A DNA stretch of 64,000 nucleotides from an uncultured Eubacteriales bacterium (GCA_934525065.1 CAKSYX010000008.1:1-64000); one strand, 5' to 3'; shown: positions 7,229 through 16,836, counted from the first letter of the stretch. Translations and numbers: made by a program. The notes: generated from the sequence alone by a model not told the origin.

Positions 7229-8626
7229 TCAGTCATCTGCTGCTGCGGCTTCGGGCTTGCCGAGTTCAAGCTCCTTTTCTTTGTCTATGCTGTAAACAAA
7301 CTTCATGCAAAGTGCCATTATCACCGTTCCGATGAGCATGAAGCCGACATAAAGCTTCAGAATTCCGGTGCAGAAGCTTTCCGGTTGAACGGCGTTTTTG
7401 CCTTCAACAAAGCCTATCATTGAAAGCGAACGCGCAACAAGGGCGGAACCGATGCCCTGCGCAAACTTTCTGAAGAATGAGTAGATCGCGTAAAGCGAGC
7501 CTTCCTCGTGAAGGCGCTTTTTCCTCAGGTTCAGCTCAATGCAGTCAACGATGATTGCCCAAACAATGATCTGGAAAATGCAGTTGCCGATGTTGACGAA
7601 CATCAGACCGACGGTGTACATGATCATACCGGCTTTGTCCCTTCCGATCGGGAGCAGAAGCATTATTATTGCGGCAACGGCACTGAATGCACCGAAAAGG
7701 GAAACAAGGTTCTTTTTGCCGAATTTTGCGGTTAGCTTGTTCGCAAACGGCATGAACAAAAGCAGGGGAACATATGAAGCGATCGTTGCAACGGTCGTTT
7801 TTTTCGCATCGTTGAAATAGAACTGAAAGACAAGGTTGTTCATCGACATTGCGGAGTTATAGAAAATTACGGAGGCAACCGTTGCAAGCGTTGCACCGAT
7901 CATCGGGCGGTTCGAGAAAAAGCTCCTGAGCGCCGTCATGTAGTTGATGTTTTCAGGAACCTCTCCATACGGTACGCGTTCGGTGATCATCCTCGTCATA
8001 AGGAAGAGGAAAATCAGTGAGCCTATTGAAAAGACGATTGAAACGATGAAAATTTTGTCTCCGATAATGATATTTGATCCGTCCTCGGCCTTTTTGTAAA
8101 CGATGGCGGGCAGCATCATAACGAAAATCATTGCAATTCCCGCGCCGATGCTGCGGAAGGTCGAAAGGGTCGTCCTTTGCTTTGAATCGTCCGTAATGAT
8201 TGAGTGGAGCGAGCCATAGGGCACGTTTACCATTGTGTAGGCAACCGACCACAGGCAATATGCAGCGAGGCACCAGATGACTTTGCCGTTATATGAAAAC
8301 GATTGCACCGGCGCAAAGAAAATCATAACGGTGAGAAAAACAAGACCGACAGCGCCAATGAGTATCCATGGGGTGAACTTACTCTTTTTACTGATTCTTC
8401 TGCGGTCAACCATGTTGCCGATAAGGATGTCGTTAATTGCGTCCCAAGCCTTTGAAACAACGATGATCCATTCCCAATCCTTCGTTTCAAGGCCGATATA
8501 CTGCGTATAAAACAGCAGCATATATGTTGAAACGAGCGAGAATGAAAGTCCGCAGCCCAGGTCACCGAAGGCATAGCCCCATTTGTCACGGGCCGAAAAC
8601 GTGCGAAGCTGTTTCTGCCTTTCCAT
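7229..8626 (-). CDS. GPH-family glycoside:cation symporter (MFS)
   Basis: A 465-aa, 12-helix integral membrane transporter of the glycoside-pentoside-hexuronide:cation symporter family. The N-terminus has the family pattern (WGYAFGD, then the YTQYIG helix and the SKAWDAINDILIGNMVDR stretch, which matches the conserved D-x-x-x-D-P region without the usual Pro), and RTTLSTFRSIGA is the central-loop motif. It likely imports an oligosaccharide or glycoside with Na+ or H+. It is the last gene of the operon, 12 nt after the GH2 gene, and its substrate is probably what that enzyme cleaves. AGGAGG precedes the ATG. Confidence 0.9.
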   Translation of the reverse strand: MERQKQLRTFSARDKWGYAFGDLGCGLSFSLVSTYMLLFYTQYIGLETKDWEWIIVVSKAWDAINDILIGNMVDRRRISKKSKFTPWILIGAVGLVFLTVMIFFAPVQSFSYNGKVIWCLAAYCLWSVAYTMVNVPYGSLHSIITDDSKQRTTLSTFRSIGAGIAMIFVMMLPAIVYKKAEDGSNIIIGDKIFIVSIVFSIGSLIFLFLMTRMITERVPYGEVPENINYMTALRSFFSNRPMIGATLATVASVIFYNSAMSMNNLVFQFYFNDAKKTTVATIASYVPLLLFMPFANKLTAKFGKKNLVSLFGAFSAVAAIIMLLLPIGRDKAGMIMYTVGLMFVNIGNCIFQIIVWAIIVDCIELNLRKKRLHEEGSLYAIYSFFRKFAQGIGSALVARSLSMIGFVEGKNAVQPESFCTGILKLYVGFMLIGTVIMALCMKFVYSIDKEKELELGKPEAAAADD

Positions 8627-8638
8627 TGCTTTTCCTCC

Positions 8639-10786
8639 TTATTTTTTGATCGTCTGAAGATACTGTTCGGCAAGCTCCTTCATGTCATCGCTGATGTGGA
8701 CGAATTTGAGCCCGAGCAATGTCTTGAGCTTTATCGGGCCGATGAGCTTGATGAGCGGGCTTGAAACGAGCATTCCGGCAACACCGCTGACCATGCCCTT
8801 AATTTCCTCATTTTTGAGAATCTCTCCGATTGTGTCCTCGGTGCTCAGGTAATCGGGGTTGATGTCCTCGCTTTTCGGAATGAACCAGTTGCGAACCATT
8901 GTTGAGGCTCCGTCCGGGAGCGAATATTCTCTCGGATACTCTTCAACGCCATTGAAGACGATCGTTTCTTCAAGTCCGTTTGCGGTGACGGTGACTTTGT
9001 TGTTTCCTTCCTTGATGGGCACATCTTCAAAGGTGAAAACGTGTTCGCCCTGAAGCGTCTTTTTGAATCTGCCGCATTTGAGCGTTACCTCGCTGCAGTT
9101 TGAAGTGACCCTGAAGGTGCGCTTGCCGATTTTGCGGAATTCATAGCGGCCGCCTTCGATATGGACAAACTTTTCGTCTGACCAGAAGGCTTTATACATA
9201 TAGAAAGCGTCTTTTTTTGTCTTTCTGTCAAAGGAAACAAGCCCCTTGTTGTTCCTTCCGCGAACTCCGCCCTCGTTCCTCATTGAAGAGCCGAAGTCAA
9301 ACATATTCCAGACGTATGAGCCCCAAAGCCAGTCGTGGCTGTTGATTGTTTTGATGTAATGCTCGTGGAAGCGCGACTGGTAGCCCTCGCTGTAGTCTCC
9401 CTGAACCGGGTCGTCGCTGTAATAACCGAGGACGGCCTCTGCGCCGTATTCGGAGATTGACAAGGGCACCTTCGGCTGAGCCGCTTTGAATTTTTCGAGC
9501 CATTCGTCAATTCCGTTGCAGGTCTTCATGTACCAGCCGTAGTAATGGTTGTAGCCCATTATATCCGTGATGTTGTTCAGCTCGCTTTCAACCGGGCACA
9601 TTGTCAGCTGTGCGCAGGTCGTGGGACGGGAGATATCCAGGGCATGGGCGAGGTCATTAAGCTCTTCAAGCGAAGAAACGAGCGACGGAGATGCGCCCTG
9701 AATCGTAATTTCGTTTTCGATACCCCAGCAGAAAATTGAAGGATGATTCATGTTTTGCTTAATCAGTTCTTCAAGCTGAGAGAGGGCGTTTTCCTGCTTT
9801 TTCTTTGAAAAGCGGGAAATTACGGGAACCTCGGCCCAAACGAGGAAGCCCATTTCGTCGCACAGCGAATAGAATTCCTCAGCCTGCTGATAGTGAGCAA
9901 GGCGAATTGAGTTTGCGCCAACCTCACGGATAAGCTCAAGGTCCTCGCGGTGTTCTTTAATCGTCAGTGCGTTGCCGAGCCCTTCTCTGTCCTGGTGGCG
10001 CGAAACGCCCTTGAGCTTGATGTGCTTTCCGTTGAGGAAACAGCCTTCGTTTGCGTCAAAGCGTACTTCTCTGAAGCCGAAGCGGCTTTCAACGCGGTCA
10101 ACAAGCTTTGATTCCATATAGAGCGAAGCGCGCAGCGTATAAAGATACGGGTCTTCAAGGCCGTTCCAAAAGTGCGGTTCGGCAACGTGGAGTCTTGCTC
10201 TGTTGCCGGCCTTTGCAACGAGTTTTCCGTCGCGGTCGAATACCTCATAGAGAACCTTGACGCCGGTTTCGTAGCCTGTGATGATGGCTTTGACAAAGAC
10301 ATCGCCGTTCATTTTCGGTGTAATATAAACGCCGCAGCTTCCGCAGTCGTCAAGCGAAAAATGCTGCTTTTCAACCTCGCAGATGAGATTAACATCGCGG
10401 TAGATTCCGCCGTAGAAGGTAAAGTCGGCCGTTTCCGGATACACGGCGCGAAGGGGAGAGTTGTCAACCTCAACGGAAAGGAAGTTCTTCGGCGAGGTGA
10501 GAAAATCCGTCACGTCAAACCTGAAGGCTGAGTAACCGCCGAGGTGAGAGCCGACCCTTCTTCCGTTGATATAAACCGTGCAGGCCGCATTGACGCCCTT
10601 GAACTCAAGGTAGGTTATGCCTTTTTGGCGTTCAACAACTTTTGTATAAACGCACTTTCCGCGGTAATAGGTCAGCTCGGCGCCTTGACCGTCAAGTGCG
10701 TTCCATGTATGCGGAACGTTGACGGCGGTTTTTTCACCCTTTTTTTCAAACGTCCATCCTTGATTTAAAGAAATATACTGTCTCAT
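8639..10786 (-). CDS. Glycoside hydrolase family 2 (beta-galactosidase/beta-glucuronidase type)
   Basis: A 715-aa retaining glycosidase with no signal peptide, so it acts in the cytosol on imported sugar. In order: jelly-roll sugar-binding domain (~1-140), immunoglobulin-like domain (~145-245), TIM barrel (~246-535) with acid/base Glu359 in IENE and nucleophile Glu446 in SISEYG, and C-terminal domains including an unassigned ~85-residue tail (IGEILKNEEIKGMVSG onward). N512-x-K514-G matches the NxKG seen in beta-glucuronidases, but many GH2 beta-galactosidases share it, so specificity stays open. It lies between a phosphatase-like gene and a GPH symporter; the uronate isomerase elsewhere in the window makes a glucuronide substrate conceivable. 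GAGGAGG precedes the ATG. Confidence 0.92.
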   Translation of the reverse strand: MRQYISLNQGWTFEKKGEKTAVNVPHTWNALDGQGAELTYYRGKCVYTKVVERQKGITYLEFKGVNAACTVYINGRRVGSHLGGYSAFRFDVTDFLTSPKNFLSVEVDNSPLRAVYPETADFTFYGGIYRDVNLICEVEKQHFSLDDCGSCGVYITPKMNGDVFVKAIITGYETGVKVLYEVFDRDGKLVAKAGNRARLHVAEPHFWNGLEDPYLYTLRASLYMESKLVDRVESRFGFREVRFDANEGCFLNGKHIKLKGVSRHQDREGLGNALTIKEHREDLELIREVGANSIRLAHYQQAEEFYSLCDEMGFLVWAEVPVISRFSKKKQENALSQLEELIKQNMNHPSIFCWGIENEITIQGASPSLVSSLEELNDLAHALDISRPTTCAQLTMCPVESELNNITDIMGYNHYYGWYMKTCNGIDEWLEKFKAAQPKVPLSISEYGAEAVLGYYSDDPVQGDYSEGYQSRFHEHYIKTINSHDWLWGSYVWNMFDFGSSMRNEGGVRGRNNKGLVSFDRKTKKDAFYMYKAFWSDEKFVHIEGGRYEFRKIGKRTFRVTSNCSEVTLKCGRFKKTLQGEHVFTFEDVPIKEGNNKVTVTANGLEETIVFNGVEEYPREYSLPDGASTMVRNWFIPKSEDINPDYLSTEDTIGEILKNEEIKGMVSGVAGMLVSSPLIKLIGPIKLKTLLGLKFVHISDDMKELAEQYLQTIKK

Positions 10787-10801
10787 GTGGTTTCCTCCTC
10801 A

Positions 10802-11689
10802 TCAGAAGCAGATATCTGCCATAAGTCCGTAGTGATCCGAAAGATACATATTGTCAACCGTATCCTTGATTATTTTATATCTTTCAACTTCTATTCCGTC
10901 CGAAACAAAAATGAAGTCGATTGCCGAGGAATGGAGCGCATCGCCGCGTCCGTAGTTGTGATAGGTTTTTCCGCCTTCGGTCTGCTTTGCAATCAGTCGG
11001 CTGTCGGTGAGCGAGGCGGTCATTTTTTCATAGGTTTCTGCCTTTTCATCGGCGTTGAAGTCGCCTGTGCAGACGAGAGGGCCGCGCTCCTTGAGCTCTT
11101 CGATTTTTGAAAGCAGAACATCGGCCTGCCTTGAGCGTGTGTATTCAAGCAGAAAATCGAGGTGGGTGTTGACGTGGGTATAAACCGCGCCGGTTTTTTT
11201 GTTTTTGAGCGTTGCCCAGGTGCAGATTCTCGGCATTGAAGCAAGGAAGGACTTTGACGCAAACCTTTCGGGTGTTTCCGAAAGCCAAATTGTTCCGGAA
11301 TCAAGAAGGTCAAACTTGTCCTTGCGGTAGTAAACTGCGCTGTATTCGGTTTCCTTTGAGTTGTCGCGGCCAAGGCCCACCCTGTCATATTTTTTGCCGA
11401 GGGAAGTGTCGAGAATTGAGAGCCATTTTACCGTTGCTTCCTGAACGCCGAAGGAGTCCGGCTCATAGTTTTTCAATGCGGCGGAAACAAATTTTCCGCG
11501 GTTTTCAACAAAGCCGTAAATATCATCGTTGCACCTCAGGTTGAAGGAGACAACGCGAACGGTGTTTTCACCCTTTTCGGGGGCACTCGAAATTTCAATT
11601 TTTGCCGGAGAATAGACGCCGAGCGTCATCATGACGGCGAGAATGAGCGGCAAAAACTTGCCTTTGATTGCGATGAAAAGATTACTCAT
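10802..11689 (-). CDS. Endonuclease/exonuclease/phosphatase family protein, secreted or anchored
   Basis: A 295-aa protein with one N-terminal hydrophobic segment (FLPLILAVMMTLGVYSPA) acting as signal peptide or anchor, then an EEP-fold domain: VVSFNLRC near 45, the metal-binding Glu in FGVQEAT, NTHLDF, GDFNA and SDHYGL, which together make the Mg2+-dependent phosphodiesterase/phosphatase site. Family members cleave nucleic acids, phospholipids or phosphorylated inositols, and the extracytoplasmic location argues against DNA repair. First gene of the EEP-GH2-GPH operon. I prefer the ATG at 11689 over TTG at 11695; spacing to AAAGGAG allows either. A second, longer EEP protein occurs at 32753. 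Confidence 0.85.
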   Translation of the reverse strand: MSNLFIAIKGKFLPLILAVMMTLGVYSPAKIEISSAPEKGENTVRVVSFNLRCNDDIYGFVENRGKFVSAALKNYEPDSFGVQEATVKWLSILDTSLGKKYDRVGLGRDNSKETEYSAVYYRKDKFDLLDSGTIWLSETPERFASKSFLASMPRICTWATLKNKKTGAVYTHVNTHLDFLLEYTRSRQADVLLSKIEELKERGPLVCTGDFNADEKAETYEKMTASLTDSRLIAKQTEGGKTYHNYGRGDALHSSAIDFIFVSDGIEVERYKIIKDTVDNMYLSDHYGLMADICF

Positions 11690-11751
11690 AGACAAAAAAC
11701 TCCTTTCTGAAGCTGAAAATCAGCTGCTTTGTTGTCATTTTATACAATAAA

Positions 11752-11780
11752 ATTGTACTATCAGCCTTTGTTTTTGTCAA
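11752..11780 (-). promoter_or_regulatory. Promoter of the EEP-GH2-GPH operon
   Basis: Minus-strand TTGACA (11775-11780), 17-nt spacer, TACAAT (11752-11757). About 50 nt upstream of the -35 box lies AAACGTTT (11831-11838), a possible LacI-type operator core also present upstream of the uronate isomerase promoter. Confidence 0.8.
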
Positions 11781-11789
11781 GTTAAAGTT

Positions 11790-11816
11790 TAAAGCTCCGC
11801 CTTTCGGCAGAGCTTT
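11790..11816 (-). terminator. Hairpin after the esterase gene
   Basis: AAAGCTC-GCC / GGC-GAGCTTT stem with loop TTTC lies between the esterase stop codon and the next promoter. The downstream T-run is weak on both strands. Confidence 0.55.
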
Positions 11817-11869
11817 AAAAATAGATATCGAAACGTTTATATTTCTCATATTGAGGTGAAGAAGCTGCC

Positions 11870-12778
11870 TTATACGCTTTCCTTCGTGCTCATTTTGCTT
11901 TTGAAAAAGTCCGTCATTGTCTGAATCTCGCGTGCGGCGGGTTCGGAATACGGATTGACAACGCTGAAAACGTGCTGAAGCTTTTTTCCGTCCAAAAGGT
12001 CGGTGTAAAAATAAAACACATTTTCAACGCCGTGGCGGTCAAGAATCTCATGCAGCTTTTTTGCCTGCTTTTGAAGAAAGTCGCCTGAAGCCGAAACGAT
12101 GTAAAACGGCGGAAGGCCGAGGTAGGCAACGTTGTTGTAATCCATGTATTTATAAAGCGGATTTTCCTTCGGCTTGTCTCCGAGAAGCGACTTGAGGTTG
12201 ACGTTCATGATGAAATTCGGAGAGGCAAGGTCAACTGCCGGGCAGATTGCACCGATTGCCCTGAAGGAGAGTGAGGGAGTGACGGAAAAATCCTTCTGCA
12301 TTCTTTCGCTGCCGCAAATTGCTGCAGAAACGCTGACGAACTGTCCGCCTGCGCTGTCACCGACGAGAAAGATGTTCTCCGTGTCCGCCGGGTAGTCATT
12401 CAGACTATCGTGAAGCCACGAAAAGGCAGAAAAAATGTCCTGAATCTGCTCTTTGAAGCCGCAGCTGTGAGCAAGGCGATAGTTTATCGAAGCCACAAGA
12501 AAGCCCTTTTGCGCAAGCTTGAGACAGTAATACTTGTTTATTTCCTTATAGCCGTAAAGCCAGCCGCCGCCGTGGACATCAATTATGACCGGCAGCTTTT
12601 CTGTTGCTCCTTCGGGGTAGTAGATATCAAGCAGGTGTTCTCTTGCTCCGTCTGCAATGTAGGGCAGGTCGCAGATTTGCGTGATGCCCGCAGTAGGGGT
12701 CTGAGAAGCTATGCGTTTTTCATCGTTCTTTTCCGTTATCGACCAGAACTTCATAAGGATGGGCTTAAAAATATCCAT
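11870..12778 (-). CDS. Alpha/beta hydrolase, hormone-sensitive-lipase-like esterase
   Basis: A 302-aa cytosolic serine esterase. HGGGW at residues 69-73 forms the oxyanion hole, GDSAG at 140-144 carries the nucleophile Ser142, and a late His in LQHVFSV completes a probable triad, as in the HSL/alpha-beta hydrolase fold-3 group. Likely substrates are short acyl esters such as acetyl groups on sugars. Its ATG overlaps the stop of the GH3 gene by one base (TAATG), so the two are translationally coupled, and a role in deacylating the glycoside cleaved by GH3 is reasonable. Confidence 0.88.
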   Translation of the reverse strand: MDIFKPILMKFWSITEKNDEKRIASQTPTAGITQICDLPYIADGAREHLLDIYYPEGATEKLPVIIDVHGGGWLYGYKEINKYYCLKLAQKGFLVASINYRLAHSCGFKEQIQDIFSAFSWLHDSLNDYPADTENIFLVGDSAGGQFVSVSAAICGSERMQKDFSVTPSLSFRAIGAICPAVDLASPNFIMNVNLKSLLGDKPKENPLYKYMDYNNVAYLGLPPFYIVSASGDFLQKQAKKLHEILDRHGVENVFYFYTDLLDGKKLQHVFSVVNPYSEPAAREIQTMTDFFKSKMSTKESV

Positions 12779-15225
12779 TATTCTTCTCCTCCGAGCTTGT
12801 TGTTCATTGCCATTTTCAAAACGTGCATGGCGCAGTGCTGTGCTTCGCCGAGAGTGAGGCCGGCTTTCACGCTTTTTGCGAAGGTTCCGTCCGGCTTCTT
12901 TTTGCCGACTCTTGCGCCGCCGGGCATGAGCACATCTACACCGGCTCTTACGCGGTAGCCCTGGTCAACGATTCCGGGGAATTCGTGGCTTTCGTCCTTT
13001 TGCATCCACCAGTCGGTCATAACGTTGCCATCGTAGCCCCATTCTCCGCGGAGAATCGTGGTGACAAGGTCATAATTATAGTGACCCCAAACGCCGTTGA
13101 TTTTGTTGTATGAAGTCATGATGTTCCCGGGTCTGGCTTCCTTTACGCAGATTTCAAAGCCCTTGAGGTAAATCTCGCGCAGTGCACGCTCGGAAACGCG
13201 CGAGTCGTTGTGGGTTCTGTTTGTCTCCTGGTCATTGCAGGCAAAGTGCTTCGGGCAGGCGGAAAGTCCGTTTCCCTGAACGCCGAGAACAACGGCTGCG
13301 GCGGTACGGCCGGAAAGCAGGGGATCTTCAGAAAAATATTCAAAGTTTCTGCCGCACAGGGGATTGCGGTGGATGTTCATGCCGGGGGCGAGGATGATGT
13401 CGCTTCCGCGGTCATGCATTTCCTTTGAGAATTCTGCATAAAGCTCACGGACAAGCTCCCTGTTGAACGAGCAGGCGAGAGATACGCCGTTCGGGAGCAG
13501 TGAGCAGGTTGCCGCAAGGCGGATCCCGCTCGGGCCGTCTGTCGTTGTAATCGGGGGCACACCCTTTTCTCTCAGCGAAGGCAGAACGCCTGCCATTACG
13601 CCGGCATTGCCCTTTGCACCGAGGGGATTGTTCATGATGTAGGCACCCCTTGTGATAGCCTCAAGCTCATCAAATGAAAGCTGAGAAACAAACTGCTCCA
13701 TGCTGACCTTTCCGGTTTTGACATCAATGAGCTTATAGCCGAGGTCACCGGTCAGCGGAAGGGTTCCCGGAAGGTTTTTGAGAATGCGATCTTTAAGGCT
13801 TTCGCGCATTACGGGTGCACGCTCAAAAACGCCTTTGACTGAACCGTTTTCGTCCGTGACCGCTTTGAGACGGTCAAAGGGAACGCGGCTGTCGGGCGCG
13901 GCGGCCTGGCAGAGCTTTTCTGTGACGATTGTTTTAAGCAGCGGAAAGGCTTTGATTTTTTCAGCCGAGCGGACGTCTGAGCCGAGATAAAGCTCATAGT
14001 CGCCCTTTTCAAGAACATAGCAGCTCTTGTTTCCGGTTGCGCCGCCGTCGTCATACGAGGCGAAGTCCGAAAGGTTAAAGCTCAGCCTGAGCTTCTGCGT
14101 CTCTCCGGGAGCAAGCTCCTTCGTCTTTTCATAGCATACGAGAACTCTTGCGGCCTTACCGAGTCTTCCCTGCGGCGCGGAAAGATAAAGCTGAAGGGTA
14201 TGCTTTCCGCACCTTTCTCCCACGTTTGTAACATTTGCCCAGACGTTGATTTCAAAGCCTGTTTTGGCAATTCTTGTGACTGCTGTTTCAAAGCTTGTAT
14301 AGCTCAGGCCGAAGCCGAAGGGATAGAGAACCTTATCCTTGCGGAAGGTTTCAAAAAAGCGGTAGCCGACAAAAATGTCCTCGGCGTATTCATTATATTT
14401 CCTGTTTCCGAAGAATTTTGCGGAAGGATAGTCTTCATATTTTTCGGCAACGGTGTCTGCAAGGCAGCCGCTCGGAGAAACCGCGCCGGAAAGGACATCG
14501 GCAACGCAGTGGCCGCTTTCCATTCCGCACTGCCAAACGTAAAGAATGGCAGAGACGTCATATTTTTTTGTCCATGACATATCCATGATGCTGCCGCAGT
14601 CAAGCAGAACAACAACCCTTTTGAAGCCTTTGCAAACGAGGGAGAGCATTTTTTCCTCTTCGTCGGTGAGGTAATAGCTGCCCTTTGTGAGGGTGTTTTC
14701 CCTGTCCTCACCTGCGGCCCTGCCGACGGCAATTATTGCGGTGTCGCTTTTCGCCGCCGCTGAAGCAACAAGGCTTTTTGAAACGGGCATTTCATCGTAG
14801 CACATCGGCCAGTTGCCCCAAAAGCCTTCGTCGGGAACATTGCTTTCGCACCATTCGTCATAGACTTTTGCAAGCTCTTCGTTGACGGTGATGTTTTCGT
14901 CCTCTCTCAGAGCGTCAATAAGGTTGACTTTATAGGGGGCATTGACGTCACCGCCTGAGCCATAGCCGACATAGAACCAGTTTTTCTGTACTCTTCCGAA
15001 AACGGAGACCACTCTGTCCTTTGAAAGAGGCAGAACATTTCCCTCGTTTTTGAGCATGACGATTCCTTCGGCACCGATCCTTCGGCAGAGAGCCTTCATC
15101 GTTTCGGTTGAGGTTTCTCCCGAACCGGCGCCGGCCTTGGTCTGGGAAACGGAGTCTGTGACGGCGTTGACCACTGCGGAAACGCCGCGCATAACGGTCT
15201 TTTTGACTTTTCCATGAATACTCAT
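12778..15225 (-). CDS. Glycoside hydrolase family 3 beta-glucosidase, permuted domain order
   Basis: An 815-aa enzyme without a signal peptide. The domain order is reversed relative to most GH3 enzymes: the alpha/beta sandwich comes first (from ~45, LCRRIGAEGIVMLKNEG), then a fibronectin-III-like domain (~310-420), and the TIM-barrel catalytic domain last (~500-815), with KHFACND and the nucleophile Asp738 in VMTDWW. This permuted layout is known from Ruminococcus and Butyrivibrio beta-glucosidases. It releases terminal beta-linked glucose, xylose or related sugars from oligosaccharides. It sits between a MATE exporter (4-nt overlap) and an esterase (1-nt overlap), all from the promoter at 16697. 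Confidence 0.92.
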   Translation of the reverse strand: MSIHGKVKKTVMRGVSAVVNAVTDSVSQTKAGAGSGETSTETMKALCRRIGAEGIVMLKNEGNVLPLSKDRVVSVFGRVQKNWFYVGYGSGGDVNAPYKVNLIDALREDENITVNEELAKVYDEWCESNVPDEGFWGNWPMCYDEMPVSKSLVASAAAKSDTAIIAVGRAAGEDRENTLTKGSYYLTDEEEKMLSLVCKGFKRVVVLLDCGSIMDMSWTKKYDVSAILYVWQCGMESGHCVADVLSGAVSPSGCLADTVAEKYEDYPSAKFFGNRKYNEYAEDIFVGYRFFETFRKDKVLYPFGFGLSYTSFETAVTRIAKTGFEINVWANVTNVGERCGKHTLQLYLSAPQGRLGKAARVLVCYEKTKELAPGETQKLRLSFNLSDFASYDDGGATGNKSCYVLEKGDYELYLGSDVRSAEKIKAFPLLKTIVTEKLCQAAAPDSRVPFDRLKAVTDENGSVKGVFERAPVMRESLKDRILKNLPGTLPLTGDLGYKLIDVKTGKVSMEQFVSQLSFDELEAITRGAYIMNNPLGAKGNAGVMAGVLPSLREKGVPPITTTDGPSGIRLAATCSLLPNGVSLACSFNRELVRELYAEFSKEMHDRGSDIILAPGMNIHRNPLCGRNFEYFSEDPLLSGRTAAAVVLGVQGNGLSACPKHFACNDQETNRTHNDSRVSERALREIYLKGFEICVKEARPGNIMTSYNKINGVWGHYNYDLVTTILRGEWGYDGNVMTDWWMQKDESHEFPGIVDQGYRVRAGVDVLMPGGARVGKKKPDGTFAKSVKAGLTLGEAQHCAMHVLKMAMNNKLGGEE

Positions 15226-16655
15226 TTGTTTTCTCCTTCTGTTGTGATTTTTTTACCGAAATAGTCATCTTTGCCGCGCAGCCCCTCTTCGGTAACGGGC
15301 TTGAGCCAGCGCAGTGAACGGTGACGGATGATACAGAATATGCTCTTCGGAATGTCCTCCGAAAGGTATGCAATCATAAACACGGCGATGAAGGGCAGCT
15401 GCAGCCACTTCGCTGCCGCGAGGGTCGCCGGAATTGCAAGCAGCCAGAGAGAGCATATGTCGCAAAGCATCGCAACAAAGGTGTCTCCGCCGGAACGGAA
15501 AATTCCGACCACTTGAACGTAGGAGATCATTTTCACCGGAAGCTCACAGCCGATGAAGAGCGTGATAAGAAGCGCAGTGCTCAGCGAGACGTCCGAAATG
15601 TTGTTGCCCATATTGAAAATTGAAACGAGCTGACTGCGGAAAATCACCATCAGAGCACCGACAAAAAGCGCAATGAACGGAACGAGGAAGGAAAAACGGC
15701 GTGCGTCCGAAACAGCGCGTTCGATCTTTCCCGAACCGACGGACTTTCCGACCATGATTATGCAGGCGTTGCAAAGCCCGACAAAGAAGGCAAAGGAGAG
15801 GTCGGAGAAGGTTTTGACTATCGTCACCGCAGCGTAGTATTCATAGCCGATGTTGGCGTAGATAACGTTGAGAATAACGATTCCGAGCGACCAGAGCGAC
15901 TCATTGAGAACGACCGGCAGAGCGCGGCGCGCAAATTCAAGAAGGTGCTTCGGCTTGAAGGAGATGATGTCCCGCGGCGAGTGAACAAGCTCGTTTTTCT
16001 GGAGCAGAGAGATGAGCAGCAGGAGAACCGGCCCTGCCCATGAGGAAATGCAGGTGGCTGTTGCCGCGCCGGCAACGCCCATTTCCGGCAGACCGAATTT
16101 TCCGAATATAAAGCCGTAATTAAAAACGGCGTTGAGAACGGTAGTTACCATTGAAACGTACATCGGAACGCGAACCTTTTCAATGTTGCGCAAAAAGCCT
16201 GAGAGAATAACGGAGAGCACCACCGCCGGGTAGGAGAAGCAGGCGATTTTTATGTAGCTGCTGCCGGAGGCGATGACCTGAGGATCATCGTTGAAAATCC
16301 CGATCACACGCGTCGGCGTAAAAAACGCCGGAAAAAAGAATACCGCCGAAAGCACGGCTATGCACAAAAGGGCGATTCCGAGAACGCGGCGCATCGCCTT
16401 GTGATTTTTAATTCCCCAATACTGGGAGGCAAAAACCGACATTCCGGAGCAGATTCCGAAGCTGATAATGCTCATGAACCAGCTCCATTGACCGGCCATT
16501 CCGACGGAGGAGAGTGCCACCGAACCGAGACGGCTGACCATCAGGGTGTCAACGATTGCAAATGAGCTTGTAAGCATGTTTTGAACGGCGATCGGAAAGC
16601 CAAGGCGGAGCGTTACACGCCAAAAGGTTTTGTCGCCGAAGATTTTTGAAGACAT
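15222..16655 (-). CDS. MATE family efflux transporter
   Basis: A 477-aa, 12-helix multidrug and toxic compound extrusion protein, which exchanges Na+ or H+ for small organic molecules across the membrane. The N-terminal helix (FWRVTLRLGFPIAVQNML), DTLMVSRLGSVALSSVG and the repeated pattern in the second half are typical. First gene of an operon with GH3 and an esterase, whose start it overlaps by four bases. A drug exporter beside glycosidases suggests the operon handles a plant glycoside: import elsewhere, deglycosylation inside, aglycone export. That link is inference. Confidence 0.9.
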   Translation of the reverse strand: MSSKIFGDKTFWRVTLRLGFPIAVQNMLTSSFAIVDTLMVSRLGSVALSSVGMAGQWSWFMSIISFGICSGMSVFASQYWGIKNHKAMRRVLGIALLCIAVLSAVFFFPAFFTPTRVIGIFNDDPQVIASGSSYIKIACFSYPAVVLSVILSGFLRNIEKVRVPMYVSMVTTVLNAVFNYGFIFGKFGLPEMGVAGAATATCISSWAGPVLLLLISLLQKNELVHSPRDIISFKPKHLLEFARRALPVVLNESLWSLGIVILNVIYANIGYEYYAAVTIVKTFSDLSFAFFVGLCNACIIMVGKSVGSGKIERAVSDARRFSFLVPFIALFVGALMVIFRSQLVSIFNMGNNISDVSLSTALLITLFIGCELPVKMISYVQVVGIFRSGGDTFVAMLCDICSLWLLAIPATLAAAKWLQLPFIAVFMIAYLSEDIPKSIFCIIRHRSLRWLKPVTEEGLRGKDDYFGKKITTEGENK

Positions 16656-16672
16656 TTTTTCTTTTTCCTTTC

Positions 16673-16725
16673 AACATATGTAATCACACTCATACCATTA
16701 TAAGGGAGTAAAGGTAAACTGTCAA
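16673..16725 (-). promoter_or_regulatory. Promoter and possible TetR operator of the MATE-GH3-esterase operon
   Basis: Minus-strand TTGACA (16720-16725), 17-nt spacer, TATAAT (16697-16702), a consensus promoter. The leader contains ACATATGT (16674-16681), the same core found at the promoter of the TetR gene at 5839-6462. Confidence 0.8.
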
Positions 16726-16836
16726 GCCGGTTGTTTTGCGGCAGGCGGACCTCCAAAAAGGAAAAATCGGTGCTGCATCGGGCTGCAAAAGCAGCAGCCG
16801 TTTTTTTGTAATTTCCTTACGATTTTTTCCATTTTG

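Noticed and set aside
10502..10520. NxKG motif as proof of beta-glucuronidase in the GH2 enzyme (gene 8639-10786)
   Set aside because: The motif also occurs in many GH2 beta-galactosidases, so it does not settle specificity.
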